From NCBI GenBank assembly GCA_001899315.1, contig MOYA01000001.1:1898599-1962598 (forward strand): DNA of 64,000 nucleotides, in the 5' to 3' direction. Shown one piece after another: positions 1 to 6,355 of this stretch (position 1 is the stretch's first letter; every line of letters begins with the position of its first letter). The DNA comes from Candidatus Obscuribacter phosphatis. Lineage in GTDB: Bacteria; Cyanobacteriota; Vampirovibrionia; Obscuribacterales; Obscuribacteraceae. The position numbers and the translations under genes are program-made. The notes beneath the pieces were generated by a model. That model was not told the origin of the DNA, searched no databases, and worked only from the letters and a program-made list of their open reading frames with translations.

Positions 1-61
1 TGCTGCAGAGAGCGAAGACCTCGACGCCATCTTCTCTTCCGAAGATGAGATTCCGTTTTAA
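1..61 (+). CDS. ssb: Single-stranded DNA-binding protein, C-terminal end only (partial)
   Basis: Only the last 19 codons are in the window, read from base 2 to the TAA at 59-61. The peptide is acidic and ends in DEIPF, the hallmark acidic tip by which bacterial SSB recruits repair and replication partners. The gene immediately downstream is rpsR, and ssb-rpsR is a widely conserved order (rpsF-ssb-rpsR). The DNA-binding OB fold lies off the left edge. Identification rests on the tail and the neighbour. Confidence 0.8.
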   Translation, partial: AAESEDLDAIFSSEDEIPF

Positions 62-92
62 GTTTTAAATCTATTTTTCTGGAGAGTTAATA

Positions 93-335
93 ATGAGCAG
101 AATGAATTCTGATGCTGCACCGCCGCGCCGTCGTAAGACCTGTGGTTTCTGCGCCGACAAAGTTGAATTTATTGATTACAAAGACCCTAACCGTCTCAAA
201 AAGTTCGTCACCGAAAGAGGCAAAATTCTGCCCCGCAGAATCAGTGGTAACTGTGCCAAGCACCAACGCTCACTAACAGTGGCCATCAAAAGAGCCCGCG
301 ACATAGCCCTTATGCCTTACATGGCTGAAGGCTAA
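93..335 (+). CDS. rpsR: 30S ribosomal protein bS18
   Basis: 80-aa basic protein of normal bS18 length. It has a short Pro/Arg N-terminus, the conserved block [21 protein letters not shown] and the [13 protein letters not shown] tail. bS18 sits on the small-subunit platform with bS6. The ATG at 93 follows GGAGAG at about 80-85, a good ribosome binding site. It lies 31 bases after the ssb stop, so the two are probably co-transcribed. Confidence 0.97.
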   Translation: MSRMNSDAAPPRRRKTCGFCADKVEFIDYKDPNRLKKFVTERGKILPRRISGNCAKHQRSLTVAIKRARDIALMPYMAEG

Positions 336-359
336 CAAAGTTTGCATCTCTAAAAATTA

Positions 360-397
360 GCAAGTAATCTTAGATCCCCTGGTGTAAAATTACTTGC
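360..397 (+). other. Inverted repeat between rpsR and tRNA-Leu
   Basis: A 9-bp perfect inverted repeat (GCAAGTAAT at 360-368, ATTACTTGC at 389-397) encloses a 20-nt loop just upstream of the tRNA. There is no clear T-run after it, so it is not a textbook terminator. It could be an attenuator, a processing site, or part of the tRNA promoter region (TAAAAT at 385-390 is a possible -10). Function unknown. Confidence 0.35.
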
Positions 398-403
398 TTA
401 GCC

Positions 404-486
404 GCCGAAGTGGTGAAATGGCAGACACGCTACGTTCAGGGCGTAGTGAGCGCAAGCTCATGTGGGTTCAAGTCCCACCTTCGGCA
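404..486 (+). tRNA. tRNA-Leu (anticodon CAG)
   Basis: The cloverleaf can be folded by eye. The acceptor stem is GCCGAAG (404-410) with CTTCGGC (479-485), followed by A486 as discriminator. The anticodon stem CTACG/CGTAG encloses the loop TTCAGGG, giving anticodon CAG. A long variable arm (TGAGC-GCAA-GCTCA) marks a class II tRNA. The T arm is GTGGG-TTCAAGT-CCCAC. The 3' CCA is not encoded. A T-run at 489-494 may end the transcript. Confidence 0.96.
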
Positions 487-545
487 AGTTTTTTCTAAAA
501 AATGATATAGAATAAAAATGTCCCCTGTTTTAAACGAGGTATCGC

Positions 546-1100
546 TTGAGCATTAACGACCCGCGCCGGCCAGAACCCAGAAGAGACTTACCGCCATTGA
601 ATGAGCGAATACGAGACCGAGAAGTCAGACTCATCGACGAAGAAGGTAACCAGTTGGGTATTGTTCCGACCAGGGAGGCTCTTGCCAACGCCCGGGAAAA
701 GGGACTCGACCTTTTGTTGGTACAACCGGACGCGAACCCACCCGTAGCCAAGATTCTTGACTATGGCAGACATAAGTTTGAACAAGAGAAGAAAGCACGT
801 GAAAGCAAGAAGAAGCAACATGTGCAAGATGTCAAAGAAATCAAGATGCGCTACAAGATCGAGGAACATGATTTCCAGGTCAAGCTCAAGCATGCCCAGA
901 AGTTTCTCACCGATGGCGACAAGATCAAGGTTCTCATAGTTCTGCGCGGCCGAGAAATGCAACACGCCGACATGGCCATCGATTTGATGAATCGTTTCGC
1001 TGAAGATCTAAAAGACCTGGGCGCTATGGATAGAGAGCCCAAGCTGGAAGGCAAGAGCGTCATCATGATTTTGAATCCACTGCCCCAGCGCGGTAAATAA
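546..1100 (+). CDS. infC: Translation initiation factor IF-3
   Basis: 184-aa two-domain IF-3. The N-domain contains LNERIRDREVRLIDEEGNQLG, followed by a Lys-rich linker (residues about 80-100) and a C-domain with VKEIKMRYKIEEHD and the FLTDGDKIKV block. IF-3 prevents premature subunit joining and checks the start codon. The ORF opens with TTG at 546 behind an ACGAGGT ribosome binding site; in many bacteria infC uses a rare AUU start for autoregulation, so TTG may play the same role. It is followed by rpmI and rplT, the classical infC-rpmI-rplT cluster. Confidence 0.97.
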   Translation: MSINDPRRPEPRRDLPPLNERIRDREVRLIDEEGNQLGIVPTREALANAREKGLDLLLVQPDANPPVAKILDYGRHKFEQEKKARESKKKQHVQDVKEIKMRYKIEEHDFQVKLKHAQKFLTDGDKIKVLIVLRGREMQHADMAIDLMNRFAEDLKDLGAMDREPKLEGKSVIMILNPLPQRGK

Positions 1101-1183
1101 ACCAGTACTAAGCTGAATTAGCCAATTTTTGTTTCCAAAATATTGCGCAATCATTGCGGTCTTTCTGGTCTAGCCCCGATGAA

Positions 1184-1192
1184 TGGTAGAAT
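1184..1192 (+). promoter_or_regulatory. Extended -10 promoter candidate upstream of rpmI-rplT
   Basis: TGGTAGAAT matches the extended -10 pattern TGnTAnAAT. No good -35 box is visible 17 bases upstream, as is usual for extended -10 promoters. Transcription would begin near 1199 and give a leader of about 70 nt before rpmI, containing the hairpin at 1222-1244. Confidence 0.45.
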
Positions 1193-1221
1193 TACTTCCC
1201 TGTGCTCTCTTCGAGGGCCGG

Positions 1222-1244
1222 CTGCCTTTTCGATGAAGAGGCAG
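1222..1244 (+). promoter_or_regulatory. Leader hairpin before rpmI (possible L20 autoregulatory element)
   Basis: CTGCCTTTTC (1222-1231) pairs with GAAGAGGCAG (1235-1244) over 10 bp including one G-U, closed by a GAT triloop. It lies 28 nt before the rpmI start codon. In other bacteria L20 represses rpmI-rplT by binding leader RNA that mimics its 23S site. The position fits such a control, but this stem has not been compared with the known L20 leader families. Confidence 0.4.
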
Positions 1245-1272
1245 GGAATAGTTCGCTTTAGTGGAATTGAAT

Positions 1273-1482
1273 ATGCCAAAAATGAAAACCAATAAAGCTG
1301 CTGCTCGCCGTTTCAAGATCACCGGAACCGGAAAGATTTTGCGCAGGCAAGCCGGCAAGCGCCACTTGAACGAATGGATGAAAGCAAACAAGAAGCGCTC
1401 ACTACGCGGCTACGCTGCTGTCCATCCCGATGTGGAACAGCACGTTCTTGAAATGTTCCCTTATCGCAAATACGTGCGCTAA
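1273..1482 (+). CDS. rpmI: 50S ribosomal protein bL35
   Basis: 69-aa highly basic protein starting [14 protein letters not shown], the standard bL35 N-terminus, with the KRHLNEWM and LRGYAAVH segments downstream. The reading frame extends upstream to a GTG at 1261, but the family start is the ATG at 1273, so that one is chosen. The leader hairpin and promoter candidate lie upstream and rplT follows 122 bases downstream. Confidence 0.97.
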   Translation: MPKMKTNKAAARRFKITGTGKILRRQAGKRHLNEWMKANKKRSLRGYAAVHPDVEQHVLEMFPYRKYVR

Positions 1483-1604
1483 GACATCCATTTTTACAGT
1501 ACAAACACCTGACCTAAGGAAACAACGTAGTTGACTCCTCTCCGCCGGTCGGTACAAGCAGACAAATAGTCTTATAGAGACAAAAGTCAAAGAAGGAGAA
1601 TTAG

Positions 1605-1961
1605 ATGGCTCGAGTTAAGAGAGGCAATGTCCTCCAAAAACGCCACAAGAAAATCCTCAAATTTGCCAAGGGTTTTCGTGGTTCTAAATCAAGGCTTTTC
1701 ATAGCTGCCAATCAGGCTTTGATGCAAGCCTGGAAAAATGCTTACAGAGATCGTAAGAAGCGTAAGCGCGACTTCCGCAGCCTCTGGATCACCAGAATTA
1801 ATGCTGCATGCCGTATGAACGGTCTAAGCTACAGCCGCATGATCAACGGTCTGAACAAAGCCAATATCAAAGTCAATCGCAAGATGTTGGCCGACCTCGC
1901 CGTGCGCGATCAAGCAGCCTTTGCAGCCCTTGCCAAACAGGCCTTGGCTCAAATCAAGTGA
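1605..1961 (+). CDS. rplT: 50S ribosomal protein bL20
   Basis: 118-aa basic protein of standard bL20 length, with ARVKRGNV at the N-terminus, the long basic helix around residues 10-70 ([29 protein letters not shown]) and the C-terminal globular part (RINAACR, LADLAV). AAGGAGAA lies 6-8 bases before the ATG. L20 is essential for early 50S assembly and often represses its own operon. The stop overlaps the start of the next gene by 4 bases (GTGA), indicating translational coupling. Confidence 0.97.
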   Translation: MARVKRGNVLQKRHKKILKFAKGFRGSKSRLFIAANQALMQAWKNAYRDRKKRKRDFRSLWITRINAACRMNGLSYSRMINGLNKANIKVNRKMLADLAVRDQAAFAALAKQALAQIK

Positions 1962-2785
1962 AGTATTCTCCCAAAAAGATTACTTCCGGGAATAATCCAC
2001 TTCTAAAGAAAATCAGGTCGCTGAAAGAGCGCCAGGCCCGGCAAAAAACCGGGCTTTTTCTTATAGAAGGGGTGACTCTAATTTTGGAAGCCCTTGAAAA
2101 GGGACTAAAATTGGAGCATCTTCTCGTCACCGAGGAATATTTTGCCGACGGTCTAGAGGCTAAGCTCATGGAGGCTATCGAAGGCGATGAGTACCTGGCG
2201 GCCGAGCTAGCCACGGTGCCTCTTTCCATCTTCAAAGAACTAGTCACCACTCAAACACCTTCTCCAGCATTGGCCGCAGCCATGATGCCCATTTATACGG
2301 TGGAGCAGATAAGCAAACTAGCACCAGACACAGTCTTGCTCTGCGAGAACCTGCAAGATCCGGGCAATCTCGGCACCATAATCAGATCGGCACTTGCATT
2401 TGGTGCCGGAGCCCTGATTTTGAGTCATGGCTCAGTTGACGCCTATAACACCAAAGTGGTTCGCAGCGCCATGGGGGCTCTCTTTGCCTTGCCAATACTG
2501 AGCATCGACTTGGTCGCGGCCGCCCAAGTATTGAAAGATGCCGGCTATATATTTCTGGCTTTCTCGCCCGAGGCTCCTCTTTCGGTAAGCGAGTATCACT
2601 TCGAGGAAGACAAAGTGGTCATAATGGTGGGCAATGAAGCCGCCGGTCTCAGCCTGGAAGCGGAAGATTTAGCCGATATCAGCCTCAGTATTCCTCAGAC
2701 CAATAAAATTGAATCTTTAAACGTTGCAGTGGCTACCTCGATCGCCCTCTATGAAAGATCCCAGGTAAAATACCTGAGGCAATGA
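1958..2785 (+). CDS. SpoU-family RNA 2'-O-ribose methyltransferase (TrmH/RlmB type)
   Basis: 275 aa if translation begins at the GTG at 1958, which overlaps the rplT stop; the open frame upstream of it only shadows rplT. The N-terminal part (residues about 15-100, [17 protein letters not shown]) is the substrate-binding domain of the RlmB/TsnR subgroup. The C-terminal trefoil-knot domain has the SpoU motifs: [21 protein letters not shown] and [16 protein letters not shown]. It should methylate a 2'-hydroxyl in rRNA or tRNA with SAM. The nucleotide target cannot be told from sequence. Its place in a ribosomal operon favours rRNA. Confidence 0.88.
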   Translation: MKYSPKKITSGNNPLLKKIRSLKERQARQKTGLFLIEGVTLILEALEKGLKLEHLLVTEEYFADGLEAKLMEAIEGDEYLAAELATVPLSIFKELVTTQTPSPALAAAMMPIYTVEQISKLAPDTVLLCENLQDPGNLGTIIRSALAFGAGALILSHGSVDAYNTKVVRSAMGALFALPILSIDLVAAAQVLKDAGYIFLAFSPEAPLSVSEYHFEEDKVVIMVGNEAAGLSLEAEDLADISLSIPQTNKIESLNVAVATSIALYERSQVKYLRQ

Positions 2786-3684
2786 ATTTAGAACAAAGCG
2801 AAATTAAAGAAGAGCACGAACCCACTCTCAGGCAAATAGCCGAAGAGGAAGAGAATCGTTTGCATTTCGATGAAGAGGAAAGCGGCTTCAGTTCGCTTTC
2901 GGTTGATCCTGAAGCTTATACAGAAAGTGATATAGAACGCCAAAATCAAGAACAAGCTAAAGAAGACGACGACACTGAAGAAGCAGACGATAAGTCAATG
3001 ACTATCGTCGAACACCTAGACGAACTGCGCTGGAGAATTATTCGTAGTCTGTCCTATGTCTTCATCGCCTTCATTGCAGCGCTTTTCTACACTAAACGCA
3101 TTCTGCAATTTCTGGAAAAACCCGCCGGCAATATCACCTTCCAGGCTCTATCTATAGAAGAGCCGCTCTTGGTCTTCTTCAAAGTAGCCTTTTATACCGC
3201 TCTCATAACGGCTTCACCATTTATTCTCAACGAAGTGGCTCGCTTCGTCGCACCGGGTCTTACCCGCAAGGAAAGACGCATATTGACACCGGTGATCGTG
3301 GGCGGTCCCATCCTCTTTCTCAGCGGCGCCGCTTTTGCTTATTTCTGTCTCTTGCCTCCCATGCTGCATTTCTTTGGCTCCTTCGGACAAGGTGTCAGTC
3401 CAATCAACCAGAGACTAGACTTTTACATTTCGCTGGTCAGCTCGATCATGCTTTATATGGGTTTAGCTTTTCAAATTCCCATTGTAATCTTTGCCATGTC
3501 TATGGCCGGACTGGTCACTTCCAACCAACTGATCAAGGTATGGCGCTATGCCGTCTTTGGAGCCACCGTCTTGGCGGCGATTATTACCCCCGATCCCACG
3601 GCGTTTTCAATGCTCTTGGTGATGGCGGCTTTATGCGGTCTTTACTTCCTATCAGTGCTACTGCTCAAGGTATTCGGCAAGTAA
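2782..3684 (+). CDS. tatC: Sec-independent protein translocase TatC with long acidic N-terminal extension
   Basis: 300 aa. Residues 1 to about 72 are very acidic (many Glu/Asp) and lie ahead of the usual TatC start, MTIVEHLDELRWRI. The six-helix core follows, with the signal-peptide binding face HLDELRWR, the conserved FILNEVARFVAPGLTRKERR cytoplasmic loop and ITPDPT near the last helix. TatC recognises twin-arginine signal peptides and forms the export channel with TatA/TatB, neither of which is in the window. Start and previous stop overlap (ATGA), so it is coupled to the methyltransferase. The extension is unusual: the internal ATG at about 2998 would give a normal-length TatC, but the ATGA junction and continuous coding favour the long form. 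Confidence 0.93.
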   Translation: MNLEQSEIKEEHEPTLRQIAEEEENRLHFDEEESGFSSLSVDPEAYTESDIERQNQEQAKEDDDTEEADDKSMTIVEHLDELRWRIIRSLSYVFIAFIAALFYTKRILQFLEKPAGNITFQALSIEEPLLVFFKVAFYTALITASPFILNEVARFVAPGLTRKERRILTPVIVGGPILFLSGAAFAYFCLLPPMLHFFGSFGQGVSPINQRLDFYISLVSSIMLYMGLAFQIPIVIFAMSMAGLVTSNQLIKVWRYAVFGATVLAAIITPDPTAFSMLLVMAALCGLYFLSVLLLKVFGK

Positions 3685-4881
3685 ATGGATCTCACTGGTC
3701 TCAGGTTGAATCTCATTAGTAATACCATTCTCGGTATCATATTTCTCCCCTTTTCGCTCTATGTTCTCAAAGGACTGATTCAGAATCGCAAAGCCCTTTT
3801 CGACGATGATCTAACCGCCGCCGATCGCCGTCAACTCAAGCAAATAGCTATATTTGTCTTGCTTCCCATAATTGTTCTTTTGCATGAGCTCGGTCATGTA
3901 ATCGCCTGCTTGCATTATGGCGTGCACATCACCGGCTTCAACTGGTCCTTATTCTGGGGAGAAGTTTCCTGGAAGGGACCTTACCCGGAAGGCGCCCCGG
4001 CGGTTATTGCCTTAGCCGGAACGGTATTTCAGCTCATTGCCGGCACTATTGCCTTAGTGATTGCATTTCTCAGTAGATCACCATCTATAGTGGCATTATC
4101 GACCTATACTTATTTACTGAGCGGTCTATCAAGTTTGATCTTTTATCCGGTAATTTCACTGGTTAGCTGGAGCGAAGATTTTCCAGAGATATACGGTTCA
4201 GGCGATCCTAAACTTGTCTGGCTCACTGCTATAGTGCATCTTATCCTCGCCTGGGGCTTCGTTTATTCTTATTTTTCCAATCGCACTCGCCTCTTGTTTG
4301 TAAAGAAAACTCGGCCAATTTGGGCAAGAGAATACGAAAAGAACAAAGCTGCAGCCGAGAAAGAAGGCAATGCCATGGCTTATTTAGCCCTGGCCTGGCA
4401 ATACTATTATGTTGGGCTCGATAATCTTTCTGAAAAGACCATACAGAAAGCCGAAGCAATCGACGAAAGCAATCTTGATGTCTGGCTCTTGCGAGGCTAT
4501 ATCATGCAAAGCCAGAATAAATTTGATACAGCCGATATATGCTTTTCGCGTATAACCGACGGCAATGCCGATACAACTCTAAAAGCAAGAGCCTTTATGG
4601 CACGCGGTCACTGCTATTTCGAGAAGGAAAGTGAGAAGAAATCTAAAGACTTGCAAAGGGCATTAGATAGTTATAAACAAGCAGCGCTGTCAGCCAAAGA
4701 CCTGGCAGATCCGCACTATTACCTGGCTGTTGTCCATAAAGAGGCCGGTAGACCGGAAGAAGCGGCCGATGAACTTAGAATATGTCTAAATGCTCAAAAG
4801 CAAGGCTTGAACTGGCTTGATCCAGTACTGGCCAATCTTGCCAGAGAAGCTTTCCAAGAATTCAAGAAAACTGCGAAATAG
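3685..4881 (+). CDS. M50-like membrane metalloprotease with C-terminal TPR repeats
   Basis: 398 aa, with its ATG directly abutting the tatC stop. The N-terminal half has about five hydrophobic segments; HELGH at residues 67-71 within a membrane segment is the zinc-binding signature of site-2-type (M50) intramembrane proteases. An acidic SWSEDFPEI at about 157-165 could supply the third zinc ligand, although the classical NPDG/LDG motif is absent. The C-terminal half (about 225-395) is cytoplasmic and built of TPR-like helices (LALAWQYYYVGLDNLSEK, DPHYYLAVVHKEAGRPEEAA). Such proteases cleave transmembrane substrates, often anti-sigma factors. The gene behind it encodes a paralogue without the zinc motif. 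Substrate unknown. Confidence 0.72.
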   Translation: MDLTGLRLNLISNTILGIIFLPFSLYVLKGLIQNRKALFDDDLTAADRRQLKQIAIFVLLPIIVLLHELGHVIACLHYGVHITGFNWSLFWGEVSWKGPYPEGAPAVIALAGTVFQLIAGTIALVIAFLSRSPSIVALSTYTYLLSGLSSLIFYPVISLVSWSEDFPEIYGSGDPKLVWLTAIVHLILAWGFVYSYFSNRTRLLFVKKTRPIWAREYEKNKAAAEKEGNAMAYLALAWQYYYVGLDNLSEKTIQKAEAIDESNLDVWLLRGYIMQSQNKFDTADICFSRITDGNADTTLKARAFMARGHCYFEKESEKKSKDLQRALDSYKQAALSAKDLADPHYYLAVVHKEAGRPEEAADELRICLNAQKQGLNWLDPVLANLAREAFQEFKKTAK

Positions 4882-4958
4882 AAGCAATAAATTTATCTCA
4901 GGCTTGTCAGGAGAGAGTCTCCTACAATTGTGCTCTGAACTGGAAAGGAAACCCTATC

Positions 4959-6242
4959 TTGAATTTCTTATCCTGGGGCATAAGTTTCGGCTGCGCCATC
5001 CTGGCACTGGATACGGTGCGGCGCATGTGGACGGAAAGGCATCGCTTCGGCAAAGAAGTCTTGTCGGAACAAGACCGCGCTTTTGCTTGGAAGATTGTCC
5101 TATTTCTAGTATTTCCGCTGATGACCTTGGCAGACTTGCGTGCCACCGAGGTAGCTGCCAGTTATTTCGGCGCCTACATAAATAGACCGGTCTGGGGTCT
5201 GGTCTGGTACGAAGGTCAACTGGGCGGGCTCAATCATATTCAAGATCTCAATGCCCTGTTTTTGGTGGTCTTCGCCGGCGCCTTGGTGCAAATTGCCTTT
5301 GCTCTCTTGCTCGCCACCACACTATTTCTCAGACCACATCCCTTTTTAGCCACTCTGATTGGCTACACAACCGCCTTCACACTAGGGGTCAATCTGGTTT
5401 TTGAACCCATACTTTCCCTCTCGGGCATGGGCTCTTGGGGTATTGCACCGCGGGTGGAAGTACTGATCAAGTCGGGCACCGAATTTGGTGTGTGGTGGCC
5501 GCTTCTCTCTCAGATTGGCGGAGCCTGTCTCTATTTGACAGCACTGGTCAGCCCTTTTGTCAGGTCTTGGTTTGCCTCTTTGACCAGACCACTGGCCCAC
5601 GAAGAATTAGCCCATTGCCTGAAAGAATGGCAAGGGCACAAAGAAGACCAAGAGCTTACCTGTCAGCTCGGTCTGGCTTATGTCAAGTCCGGTTTACTCT
5701 TCAAGGCTCGCAGCCTCTATCAGGCTATGAAGAAAGACTACCCCGGCTCTCCCTATACCGAACTTCTTGGCGGCGTACTCTCATTCCAGCGCCGTAAATA
5801 TAAAGAAGCCCGTCTGTGTTTCGAGCGGCTGGCCAACCACCCGGCCATCGGCGCTGAGTTTCTAGCCCAGATTTTTGCCGCTGCTGCATGCAGTGCTTTC
5901 GCCGAACAGTCTTCAGTGCAAGCTCTCAATCTAGCTGAAAGAGCCCTTGAATTTGATGATGCTTGCCTCACTGCCAGGATGGTGAAAGTAGATGTATACC
6001 TGGCGGAGGGCAAGAAAGATGCCGCCGCCCAGGAAATTTTCGTAGCCATGCACCTAGGTCTGGACTTTGATCTCAAGGACAAAATCCCGATAGATAGTGA
6101 AAAAGCTCTCATAAGACTGAAAGCTGCAATCGAGAGCCAAGCCCCTGGAACAGCTGAGAACCCAGCCCAGAACTCAGATAGAGAGCTAGTTTCGACCGCA
6201 GGTGAGGGAGTAAAAACAGAGCAAGATGAGAGCAATCTATAG
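4959..6242 (+). CDS. Membrane-TPR protein, apparently inactive paralogue of the M50-like protease
   Basis: 427 aa, TTG start at 4959 behind GGAAAGGAAA. It has the same layout as the gene before it: several hydrophobic segments in residues about 1-195, then TPR-like repeats (LGLAYVKSGLLFKARSLY, KYKEARLCFERLANHPA) and a charged tail. The two align without gaps around the active site: PLMTLADLRATEVAASYFG here against PIIVLLHELGHVIACLHYG there, so HELGH is replaced by DLRAT (residues 59-63). The acidic SWSED region is lost too (LSGMGSWG). It is therefore probably a non-catalytic partner or regulator, or a substrate-binding subunit of its neighbour. Confidence 0.65.
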   Translation: MNFLSWGISFGCAILALDTVRRMWTERHRFGKEVLSEQDRAFAWKIVLFLVFPLMTLADLRATEVAASYFGAYINRPVWGLVWYEGQLGGLNHIQDLNALFLVVFAGALVQIAFALLLATTLFLRPHPFLATLIGYTTAFTLGVNLVFEPILSLSGMGSWGIAPRVEVLIKSGTEFGVWWPLLSQIGGACLYLTALVSPFVRSWFASLTRPLAHEELAHCLKEWQGHKEDQELTCQLGLAYVKSGLLFKARSLYQAMKKDYPGSPYTELLGGVLSFQRRKYKEARLCFERLANHPAIGAEFLAQIFAAAACSAFAEQSSVQALNLAERALEFDDACLTARMVKVDVYLAEGKKDAAAQEIFVAMHLGLDFDLKDKIPIDSEKALIRLKAAIESQAPGTAENPAQNSDRELVSTAGEGVKTEQDESNL

Positions 6243-6273
6243 CAAAATGGCTGCGGCTCTTACGAAATTCCTC

Positions 6274-6301
6274 TTTTCAACCGGCGCTATTTCCATATAA
6301 T
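6274..6301 (+). promoter_or_regulatory. Promoter candidate for the diguanylate cyclase gene
   Basis: A perfect TATAAT (6296-6301) is preceded by TTTTCA (6274-6279) at 16-bp spacing. It would start transcription near 6308, about 48 bases before the GTG start at 6356. The gap also holds the short GC-rich palindrome CCCCGGGG around 6336-6343. Confidence 0.45.
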
Positions 6302-6355
6302 CAAGGATGGTATCTCCAACTATCGCTATTCAAACCCCGGGGTACCCGCGAGCAC

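Noticed and set aside
1808-1957. N-terminal extension of the SpoU methyltransferase
   Set aside because: The open frame overlaps rplT in another frame and encodes a Gln/Ser/Arg-rich shadow; the GTG at 1958 fits the family start.
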